Assembly (NCBI RefSeq): GCF_000344685.1
Contig: NW_006920412.1
Coordinates: forward strand, 3,163,873 to 3,215,449
Length of the DNA: 51,577 bases
DNA from: Gloeophyllum trabeum ATCC 11539
Taxonomy: Eukaryota > Basidiomycota > Agaricomycetes > Gloeophyllales > Gloeophyllaceae
Reading direction: 5' to 3'
Positions within the stretch are counted from its first letter, which is position 1. Each line of letters starts with the position of its first letter. A program made the position numbers and the translations under genes. Under the pieces are notes generated by a model. It searched no databases and had not been told where the DNA came from. It saw only the letters and a list, made by a program, of their open reading frames with translations. Below, in pieces: positions 38,361 through 46,802 of this stretch.

Positions 38361-39850
38361 ATGCCTGACCTTTCTGGCGAACATCTGGCAGCACTGCGAA
38401 ATGTCATCGTGGACAAGCCACCCTACTGCAGCGGGGTATGCCCCTGTTGCCTCCGACCACTTCCAGCTCTTTTACCGCTCAAACGGCGAAGACGCCAGGT
38501 GAGACTGCGATCTAAGTATACACCCCCATTCTCACCGGAACCCTGTGGAATGGGCACAGATGCATCGACCTATCCACAGCAACTGAAGACAAAGTGAAGC
38601 AGCTCGCAGATGTCTGCAGCCCGGCTACCTTCGGCCGCAACGACGAAGACGTCCTCGACGAGTCGTACCGGAGGGCGTGGAAGCTCGACAGGAGCAATTT
38701 CGCCACGAATTTCTCCCCGCTGGATCACGAAGTCATTGTCAATGCTCTCCGTTCCGAACTCCTGGAGGGCTACGACGAGAAGAAGCCAGTCAGAGCTGAA
38801 CTCTACAAGCTCAACATCTACGGTCAGCGATGCATGCGCAACATCCCGTAGAAGCACTGTGCTAACGCACACCTATTCAGGCCCCGGCTCATTCTTCAAA
38901 GCCCACAAGGACACGCCTCGCGCGGAAAACATGTTCGGCTCGCTCGTCGTCGTGTATCCGACACCCACACGGGCGGTGCTCTCATTCTTCGCCACAGAAG
39001 CCAGGAGTGGACGTTCGACTCGGGCGCGATCCTCGCGTCGCACACCGAGCCGCGCCTGGCCTACGCGGCGTTCTACGGAGACGTCGAGCACGAAGTCGCC
39101 CCTGTCGAGTCGGGGTATCGCGTCACCTTGACGTACAACCTCTATTTCGCCAGCCTCGAAGACGCCGCGGAGCCTGCGCTCTCGGCGTCGAAAACTCTCC
39201 ACGAGACCAAGTTCCGGGAGGTGCTCCAGAGGCTCCTGGACGACCCGACGTTCTTGCCGGAGGGCGGCAGCATCGGGTTCGGCCTGAGGTACCAATATCC
39301 GGTCGAGAAGCGGAAAGAACAAAATCCGCTCTTGCCATACAAGTCACTTTCCGTCGCGCAACAATGTCTCAAGGGCAGCGACGCCGTCATAATGGCCGTC
39401 GCGCGGGAGCTGACGCTGGCAGCGTCGCTCAGGGTCCTTTATCAACCGGATGAGCGCGAGCACGCCTTCCGCTCTTGGCCTGAGCCGCTCGTCATGAAAG
39501 GCAACTTCGAGCAGCTCTGGTCTTGGAGCCCGTGCGACGACCCGCTCCCGTATCTCCTCCTCGCCACCGATAAGAAAGGAGCGAGAATCGTCCAGTCCAG
39601 GTATAGTGAGGAGGACGATGGTAGCAAGGATTTCGATCACTTTTCGTACGACAGATTCCGGCGGGAGAAGATCTATTGGGTGACGGATTGGAGCGAGTAT
39701 AACAAGTTCGCGGACCCGTACCTGGCGTACGGGAACCAGAGTTCGCTCGGGTTTGCGTACGGTAACTTGTGCCTCCTTGTGCGCATCGGGCCACACGGCG
39801 AGAGGAGCAATGTGTCAGTGTCGCACAGTAAAGGGAAGGCTGGCCAGTAA
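38361..39850 (+). pseudogene. 2-oxoglutarate/Fe(II) dioxygenase-like gene with two single-base frameshifts, copy 6
   Basis: The exons by homology are 38361-38498, 38560-38822 and 38881-39850. Without the two indels the product would be about 456 residues. In exon 1 the run CCCC at 38441-38444 has one C too many: sister copies read CPVA here, while this copy shifts to CPCCLRPL. In exon 3 the run CCC at 38964-38966 lacks one C where sisters have YPTPH.GGAL. Everything else follows the family, including KAHKDTPRAEN, YGDVEHEV and SGYRVTLTYN, and the C-terminal half is open to the stop at 39848. Both breaks are in C runs and the rest shows no decay, so sequencing error or very recent inactivation are both possible. 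The promoter motif is retained. Confidence 0.75.
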
Positions 39851-40165
39851 GGCACGGTTAGAGTAGGGCTTGGTCGCCTCTCACATGCAAAATAATGAAT
39901 GAGACCTGTTCAAAAACAGACTTTCTGAGTTCAGAATTAGACATAGGCCTGGCCTCTTTGCGAAACAGGCAGCGTGTTTCAACCAGATGACAGGAACACT
40001 TACTGCATGTCGTAGGGCGGCTGAGCTAGTTTGTGGCAAGGTCCCGCTGCTACAGCCACAGGCCTGTGGCTTAGCCTCCCCACACTTGTACCGTTACAAC
40101 ACTCCTGGCTACTGCCAACAGCACTCATTCTGACGGACATCCTGCTACGGAAGCACTCAGGTGCA
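39851..40165. other. Intergenic stretch before the GH81 gene
   Basis: No separate gene is seen. An in-frame ATG at or near 40031 would extend the glucanase N terminus by 45 residues containing a hydrophobic stretch, so part of this may be coding. Confidence 0.4.
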
Positions 40166-42686
40166 ATGAGCACCGTCCCCGACGTCTTCGCCCCCATCTC
40201 CACCGACATCCCGCTCTTCGATGTCTACACCAGCCACCCCGTCCGCCCGAAGTCGCTCAAGGTCGACGACGCAACGCCTCTGCAGACGAACAAGTTCTAC
40301 GCGAACCTCTTCCTCGGGTCGCAGAGCCAGCCGGTGTGGCTGCACCCGTTCAGCGTCTGGTGGAGCAAGGGCGACGCGGGCGTGCTGCGCAGCTGGGGCC
40401 TGAGCGTCTCGCACGTCGACCGGGACCAGAAGGTGTGCATCGTCGTCACTGTCGGCTCCTGGATAAGCACATACTGTAGCTGTGCGATACCACTCGTATA
40501 GGCGTACGGGCCCGACCCCTCCGCGGACCCGGTGCAGTACTACATCAACCCGGTGGGCGTCCAGTCGTTCACCTTCTCCGCCGCCGAGTTTGCCCCCGCG
40601 CGCTCGTACATCTCGCTCGCCGAGCCGACGCAGTTCTCCGTCTTCCTCAACCTCCACCTGGGCCCCGGGCAGCACAAGCAACGCATCACCTTCCCGCTCG
40701 TGCAGGGCAGCGGGTTCATCACGGGCGTGTACACCGAGCTCACGCCCAAATTCGAAAGCGGCGTGTTCTTCCGGCATGTGCGCCAGGAGAAGCACCCCGC
40801 GCCCGGGCTGCTCAAGTGGAGGATCATACTCGAAGACGGAAAGACGTGGCTCCTCTACGCGCACAGCACGACCGGGCAGGGCCTCACACTCCAGCTCGTC
40901 AACAACTCCTGCCTCCTCGCCTCCGCCCCCTTCACCGGCGTCGTCCAGCTCACCAAGCTCCCCGCCTCCGCCCCGCAGCTCGAAAGCCTCGCCGACGCCT
41001 CCACCGGCGCATTCCCCACCGGGCTCTCCCTCGCCGGCTCTGTCAGCCGCGCCGTGGGTACCTACAGCTTCACCTTCCACAAAGCCGGCGCGGCGGCGGC
41101 GGCGGCGCCCCTCCTGATGTACTGCCTCCCGCACCACCTGCAGTCCTTCGACGCCGCCACCGCTGCGCGCGCGCACCCGCGCGCGGGGCTGCCGTCCACG
41201 ACCAAGGGGTTCATGGCCGCCGTCGTGTCCGACCGGTGGGTCATGGCCGAGCCCGGGCTCCCAGTCGACATCGGCTTCTCTCCCGCCCGCCGCTCGTCCG
41301 AGGTCTCGGATGCGGCGAAGCGGGTTATACGCGCGGCGGCGGTGGAGGAGGCGGAGCAGGACGCGGGCGCGCAGAGCGATCTGGATAGCATGTATTTCAG
41401 CGGGAAGGCGGTGGACAAGTTTGCTTGTCTGGCGTGCGCGGCGTGGGACGCTCTGAGGGAGAGGGAGTTGGTGGGGGGGTTGCTGGAGAAGGTGAGGGAG
41501 GCGCTCGCGCGGTTTGTGGAGAACCGGCAGAAGTTCCCGCTCGCGTACGACGGTGAGGTCGTTCCACGGGGATGCGGTGATCACGGCGCGTTGCTCATGG
41601 TCCGATAGGGGTGTGGAAGGGCCTCGTTACGACCGCGATATACAAAACGGGAGACTTGATGAGCGACTTTGGGAATGGATGCTACAGTGAGCACATAACG
41701 GAAACATATAATCCGGGTTGGGGATAACAATGAATACCAGACGACCACCACTTCCACTACGGCTACTTCGTGCACGCAGCCGCGGTCGTCGCCCGCCTGG
41801 ACAAGGAGCTGCACAACTCCACCGCGTGGCTCGACGCGCACCGCGACTACGTCAACACCCTCATCCGCGACGTGAGCACTCCCCCCCCCCCGCACCCACC
41901 TCACACACACAATCTGAGCATCACGTCCGTCTGCAGGCAGCCAACCCGAGCGAGCGGGACACGCACTTCCCCGCCTCGCGCGCCTTCGACTGGTTCCACG
42001 GGCACAGCTGGGCAAAGGGGCTGTTCGAGTCCGCCGACGGGAAGGACGAGGAGTCGACGTCCGAGGACGCGTATTTCTCGTATGCGCTCAAGCTGTGGGG
42101 CGCCGTCACGCGCGACGCGGCGACGGAGGCGCGCGGGAGCTTGATGCTCGCGCTGCAGCGGCGCGCCTTCCGGAACTACTTCTTGATGGAGGAGGGGAAC
42201 GGCAACCAGCCGCCGCGCTTTGTCGCGAACAAGGTCGCTGGGATCGTGCGTCGCTCCTCAGGTCTTCTTTGCTTGCCGTGCTCAGGTTGCATGATTGCCG
42301 TAGCTGTTCGAGAACAAATGCGACCACGCGACGTACTTTGGTATGGAGACGCACTTCATCCAGGGCATCCACATGATCCCCGTCTCGCCCATCTCGCCGT
42401 ACATCCGCTCGGCAACCTTCATCAAGCAGGAGTGGGAGCGCTATTTCTCCGCAGGCCGCGTCGACCAGGTGGAGGGCGGATGGAGGGGGATTTTGTACGC
42501 GAATTATGCTATCATAGAGCCTAAAGCCGCTTGGGAGTTTTTCGCGAGCTCGAGTTTCAAGAACGAGTGGTTGGATCAGGGCGCGAGCAGGACGTTGTAC
42601 CTCACCCTCGCAGCTGGTAGGTGCTTCTTCGAATCGTGATGGCGAGACTTGATGGAAAGGGTTCGACAGCGTGGGGGTGCCAGTGA
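40166..42686 (+). CDS. Glycoside hydrolase family 81 endo-1,3-beta-glucanase
   Basis: The seven exons are 40166-40432, 40502-41552, 41609-41686, 41741-41871, 41937-42245, 42304-42616 and 42670-42686. All junctions are GT-AG and in frame, and the product is 721 residues. The N-terminal part (APISTDIPLFD, TNKFYANLFLGSQSQPVWLHP) is the GH81 beta-sandwich. The catalytic core has NDHHFHYGYFVHAAA, FDWFHGHSWAKGLFESADG followed by KDEESTSED, and ETHFIQGIHMIPVSPIS, the family signatures with the catalytic Asp and Glu residues. GH81 enzymes invert and cut laminarin-type beta-1,3-glucan; in fungi they remodel the cell wall. From the ATG at 40166 there is no signal peptide; an in-frame start about 135 bp upstream would add a hydrophobic segment. 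The last exon codes only a few residues (WGCQ). Confidence 0.9.
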
Positions 42687-42988
42687 CTGAACATATGAGT
42701 GTGTTCGCGTCACTGGTAAGTATCAGCTTGCCAGTTCTCAACGCATAATCGCCAAAGTGTATCCCAATTATCCGGCTGTATTAGTACCGTCAACACTGCG
42801 TGAGTCCGTCGTGTGCTTTACTGATGTAGACCATCTTTCTCCGGTATAGTACGCTGCCCAATCCTGCGTCCAATAAACCTCCCAATCTGTCATTCCAGAG
42901 TACTCGGTCGACAAACTCATGCGCGTGCTGCGAAGGTCGCTGGAAATCGTGAACGGTCAGAAGTGGATCGGCGGAGATCGTGCCTTAT
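42687..42988. other. Spacer between convergent GH81 and cerato-platanin genes
   Basis: Nothing but 3' flanks is seen. It may include a small final exon of the cerato-platanin gene (see that entry). Confidence 0.4.
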
Positions 42989-43420
42989 CTACTCACGGTG
43001 GGGCAACCAGCAGAAGGCCTTGTCGACCTGGGTGACGGTCACATCCACCTCTCCGAGCTGCTCCGCCTGCCCGCCCGTCAACTCGTTCATGGCCTCCTCC
43101 GAGATGTTGAACCCTTCATCGGCATGGTCGACCGCGACGATGTTCATGTATTTCCCGTTGTACTGCAGCTGCCAGCACGTCCCGCACTGCGCCGAGTTCC
43201 ACCCTTCGACCTTATCCGTCCCGCCGATGTAAGGGAAACCGGGGAGGGAGCCGAAGGTGGTGTAGTGCAGAGTCTCGAGGCCGTTAGGGCCGTCGGAACA
43301 TGCGACGGTGTCGAGGGACTGGTCGGCGTTATCGTAGACCGGGTCGTAGGAGACCTTCACTCCGAGTGCAAGGGGGAGGGCGGAGGCGGCCAGGGATAGG
43401 AGCGCGACTGTGAATTTCAT
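42989..43420 (-). CDS. Cerato-platanin family secreted protein
   Basis: An ATG at 43420 opens a 143-residue protein with a clear signal peptide (MKFTVALLSLAASALPLALG). The mature domain starts VKVSYDPVYDNADQSLDTVAC and continues with DGPNG, FPYIGG, WNSAQCGTCWQLQYNGK, VDHADEGFNISEEAMNELT and DVTVTQVDKAFC. This is the cerato-platanin pattern with four conserved cysteines and the double-psi beta-barrel. These proteins are small and secreted, bind chitin-like polymers, loosen wall material and can elicit plant defences. The frame stops as CWLPHRE; a GTGAGT donor right there could splice to a short last exon ending about 42914 with a different tail. Typical mature length is about 120 residues, which fits. 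Confidence 0.88.
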   Translation of the reverse strand: MKFTVALLSLAASALPLALGVKVSYDPVYDNADQSLDTVACSDGPNGLETLHYTTFGSLPGFPYIGGTDKVEGWNSAQCGTCWQLQYNGKYMNIVAVDHADEGFNISEEAMNELTGGQAEQLGEVDVTVTQVDKAFCWLPHRE

Positions 43421-44080
43421 GACGGGGGTATATGAAAGGGCAAATTGACGAGCGGGGGGAGCGTTTGCGAGCCAACTTATTGCCCCGCCGACGCTGCTCC
43501 TGTTTGTTTTATAGCGCGAGGGAGGCGGGGCTCCCCACGCCGTCTGTGAAGTCGGCAAGCGCCTACGGTGATCATCGACCGCTGCCATGCTGGTCCCCCT
43601 GCGACGGATGGCTCGTCGCCATGAACAAGTATCGAAGTTAGCGTTTCAAGTGCTCGATCCAGAGTAGCCATGTCTCCCTTGTGTCTCCCACAACCTTACG
43701 TCGAGCATCTCTTGGCGCTGTTGGTACAGACGCCGTCCACCACGATGCATTTGCCCCATGACTGGAACCAGTGAGTACTTCAGGCCGCGTAATGATCCTG
43801 CCTGTATCTGGTACGGCTGGTACCACATGCTGCAACGTATAACGGTCAACAATTGCAATTCTGGTTTAAAAAATCCCCGGTTGAGGCTGTTGCTATGACC
43901 TAGCTACAAGGCACAGAAGGAATGACAAGGAGTTAGTGCGCTCTGGCCGGATTTAAGCTGTTTGTCAGCGGTAGCCTTCCACAAACCCAGCACTGGAGGC
44001 GTTTATATGCGAAAGTCATAATGCTCCAGGTAGAGAAAGAGCCATTGCCACATCTTAAAAAGAGGGATCAGCAAACTCAA
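43421..44080. other. Intergenic stretch
   Basis: It holds the cerato-platanin promoter, and at 44057-44061 an A run (T run on the minus strand) that would end Pol III transcription of the tRNA. No gene is seen. Confidence 0.4.
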
Positions 44081-44166
44081 TGAACCCGACCCGGATTGAA
44101 CGGATGACCTTGTGGAGATTCCAACCAATACTGGAATCACACGCTCTACCTCTGAGCTACGGGTTC
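44081..44166 (-). tRNA. tRNA with a short intron, probably tRNA-Trp(CCA)
   Basis: The minus strand folds as a tRNA. The acceptor arms are GAACCCG and CGGGTTC with discriminator A. The D arm is GCTC-AGAGGTA-GAGC, containing the A box TAGCTCAGAGG. The T arm is ATCCG-TTCAATC-CGGGT, with the B box. The anticodon stem TGTG/CACA surrounds loop bases TTCCAG, giving anticodon CCA, followed by an intron of about 14 bases (TATTGGTTGGAATC) after position 37. TTGGAA in the intron pairs with TTCCA of the loop, as expected for precursor tRNAs. One A-C mismatch closes the anticodon stem, so isotype and exact intron edges are less certain than the tRNA call. A T run 20 bases downstream is the likely terminator. 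Confidence 0.78.
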
Positions 44167-44736
44167 TAATGGTCTCAATAAATCATAATATAATTATCGT
44201 CATTGTCATATACATCCTCCCTGGCGAAACTGGCCTTGTCTCTTGAAACTGCTCCAGCGACTGCGTGCATCGGTGTCTTGGTTCGTCGTAAATTTACTGC
44301 CCATTAACTACTAGTAGATCTCAATTATGGAGTAGCATGGCGAGCTCTTCCAAGTCGCAACACGCCATTATCCACTCATGTCAACACTGTAGATAAAGTG
44401 CTACCCACAAAACATCACCCTTGCTCCGAGCATGAGCGCCGACTGCAAGCTCAAGGATGCGGACAGAGAATCCATATATACTCCTATTCTCTCGGCGATG
44501 GCCAATAGTAGAGGTCTCTTGACCCAACGTCTGTAGAAGTATTTAGGCGTCGGCCACCAACAGCTTCGACTTGTCCACGCCCCCCTCAGATGCGTCCCAA
44601 ACATGATCAGCTGAGAGCGGCGGGGGACAGCTGCTGTTGTCTAATCCTAGTTTCGGCAGAAGGGTTATCATAGGAGAAGTTGATGGAGGGTGCTTATATA
44701 GAGGGAGCCGAACCCGCTGTAGCCGCCATCTACTTT
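44167..44736. other. Stretch between the tRNA and the retrotransposon
   Basis: No gene is recognised. The left LTR of the retroelement begins 570 bp upstream of the tRNA 5' end. Confidence 0.45.
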
Positions 44737-45038
44737 TGTTACGATCAAAACATTCTTTCACAATCACACGTGTTTGACACACGTATGCAGGACCACAAAG
44801 ACATTGCATTCGTGCACATCTCATTTCAATACCTTTCACGATCACTTATTATTTACGCATTGTTACCTTACCGATCACAGACTACCTCATATTAATAGTG
44901 GCTGTTTCCCGCATTTCATTACAAACGCATGTAAACCATTCTGTTAACACATGTACATATTTGTATATCTAGCAATATATAAGCCGCGATAGCAAAGGTC
45001 TCATACCTTAGCTTCGATCTGGCATTTCTTCTGTGTCA
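44737..45038 (+). repeat. 5' LTR (302 bp)
   Basis: It runs from TGTTACGATC to TTCTGTGTCA and is identical by eye to 51095-51396. A TATATAAG box lies at 44976-44983, and the inferred transcript start is near 45009, about 33 bases later. R plus U5 would then be only 30 bases, as short as in Tf1-like elements. Confidence 0.95.
44976..44983 (+). promoter_or_regulatory. TATA box of the retrotransposon LTR
   Basis: TATATAAG stands about 33 bases before the 12-base segment that is complementary to the primer binding site. This is the right distance for that segment to be the very 5' end of the transcript. Confidence 0.6.
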
Positions 45039-45040
45039 TT

Positions 45041-45052
45041 AGATCGAAGCTA
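45041..45052 (+). other. Self-complementary primer binding site
   Basis: AGATCGAAGCTA starts two bases after the 5' LTR and is perfectly complementary over 12 bases to TAGCTTCGATCT at 45009-45020 inside the LTR. No tRNA 3' end is needed to prime. This is the arrangement known from Tf1 of fission yeast, where the first bases of the mRNA fold back and prime reverse transcription. Confidence 0.75.
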
Positions 45053-45656
45053 CCCCTCCGCCTTCGCATTGACATTGTCGATACTCCCCACACTCTTCTC
45101 TCTACCGTGGCACCCGTAACAAGGAGCCGAACGCGGTACTCTCTCAGATCCAAAGCATCCTATACTTCCTACATCTATCCGTCATCCGAACCCCTATTCT
45201 ATCCAATCACACCCTACGCCCCAAGACAAGTTCAAGAACAACGACTGAAGACTATCAAGCGCTACCGACGGCACTTAGATAGAAGCATAGTTCTTTACTA
45301 CTGACCATTTTATTCCTACGCCTGTATTCAGGGGTGGTGCGTACGCACTGAGTTGGGCGAAAACCTACACGCATAACGCGGGCTGTGGACACAGGGACTA
45401 CCATATCCCCATCGGTCGCAGTGTTCGTAGGGAAGTAGTGACACCGTAGTGACTCTTGAGAGTCAGCGAAAGTGGTGTCAGGGAACTCAGAAAAGCGGCA
45501 ATACCCTACCCTGAGTACAGAAGCTCCTGGGCTCGTGACCCTTGAGTGAAGAGGCAGACGCCGGGTACCAGACGAGAAGACCCGGGTCAGACAGCCTTGC
45601 ACCCATTCCCACTCCTAATCACCTAGCCTCGACATCTACCCGAATCTGTGAACTGA
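45053..45656 (+). other. Retrotransposon leader with possible upstream coding exon
   Basis: A frame with an arginine-rich start (TRSRTRYSLRSK) runs from about 45107 to the stop at 45302-45304 but has no ATG. Such basic stretches are common near the Gag N terminus in fungal elements, so splicing or a remote start is possible. The gag frame itself is closed by a TGA at 45654-45656. Confidence 0.35.
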
Positions 45657-46802
45657 GTAGCAGATCTCGGTTCTTCCAACGAAGCTCCCATCACGGCCGA
45701 TCACCGTTACCAGATCGACGACGAAGACCCTTGGTCTGGAACACCTCGACCATATTCACCCATTTCATATACCAACACTCCCCGAACACCCCAGTCAGAA
45801 ATCTCTGACGATATCTACCCACCCGACATCAATCCCACTGCAATCCAGAACCTAATCGCCAGAGCAATGGCAGGTAACAACGACCAGAAGGAAAAGAAAG
45901 GGCACGTCGCCAAGCCCGAGTATTTTGACGGGAACAAAGACAAGTTCAAAGCCTGGTGGAGACAGGTACTCGGGTACCTGAGGAATAACAAGAAGGATTT
46001 TGACACGGACGATGAAAAAATCGACTTTGTCATCTCCTATCTCCGAGGACCGAAAGCAGAAAACTGGTCCCAGAATTATTACGACCAGTTTTTCAAAGAT
46101 GACACGGAGAACTGGGACAAGACGTGGGCGGCATTCAAAACAGATATCACCACCGTGTTTCAGGACTCGAATCTTGCTGCGCAAGCGCAGATCAAGATTG
46201 ATCATTTACGTCAAGGACAGAGGCCGGTGGAGGAATATTTCCAGGAATTGGAAATATTAATGACCCAAGCAGGATACAGAAAGGAGGATCAGTATATCCT
46301 AAAAACCGTACGTACCAGCGTCAATGACGCACTCGTCGACAAAGTCTATGGACAAGTCACAGTGCCGACGACGTATGACGGATGGAAGGATGTGCTAATC
46401 AAACTTGACAACGCTTGGCGAGAACGCCAGCAGGAGAAGGCTATGCGGGGCCTAAGAACAACACCGCCAAAGAGAGAAGGAGTGCCGACTACAAATCAAA
46501 CGCAGCCCGCACCACGAGCACAACCGACGCAGAAACGCGACGGGACGGGAACGACATATCTGGGAACAGGACAACCCATGGATGTAGACCGGGCGTGTCT
46601 CAAGTGCAAGGCCAAACAGTCGGAGAAGGGAACATGTGGAAGCACGTGGCACGTACCCAACAGGACGGGGAAAACCACGAGCCAAGTCAGACAGGTGGAT
46701 TGGACAAAACCAACGTCTGATTTCATCTCGGCGATCAAAGAGTGGTCGCGGAAGGATCCTGAAGGGTTCAAAGCAGCGGGTTTTGGCTTCGGCACAGCTT
46801 GA
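45657..46802 (+). CDS. gag: Gag polyprotein of the retrotransposon
   Basis: The frame is open from 45657. The first ATG, at 45867, gives 311 residues, but the 70 codons before it are also coding-like (DDEDPWSGTPRPYSP, INPTAIQNLIARAMAG), so the true start is unclear. The core is a Ty3-type Gag: KPEYFDGNKDKFKAWWRQV, FVISYLRGPKAENW, and VEEYFQELEILMTQAGY. Near the C terminus a cysteine cluster reads C-x2-C-x9-C-x4-H (CLKCKAKQSEKGTCGSTWH), which differs from the usual C-x2-C-x4-H-x4-C knuckle. It ends GFGFGTA with TGA at 46800-46802, overlapping the pol frame by 40 bases. Confidence 0.88.
   Translation, partial: VADLGSSNEAPITADHRYQIDDEDPWSGTPRPYSPISYTNTPRTPQSEISDDIYPPDINPTAIQNLIARAMAGNNDQKEKKGHVAKPEYFDGNKDKFKAWWRQVLGYLRNNKKDFDTDDEKIDFVISYLRGPKAENWSQNYYDQFFKDDTENWDKTWAAFKTDITTVFQDSNLAAQAQIKIDHLRQGQRPVEEYFQELEILMTQAGYRKEDQYILKTVRTSVNDALVDKVYGQVTVPTTYDGWKDVLIKLDNAWRERQQEKAMRGLRTTPPKREGVPTTNQTQPAPRAQPTQKRDGTGTTYLGTGQPMDVDRACLKCKAKQSEKGTCGSTWHVPNRTGKTTSQVRQVDWTKPTSDFISAIKEWSRKDPEGFKAAGFGFGTA

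Noticed and set aside
40157..41584. 475-codon open frame antisense to the GH81 gene
   Set aside because: High-GC codon structure of the GH81 exons keeps the opposite strand open; the protein is low-complexity, while the sense strand has all GH81 motifs.
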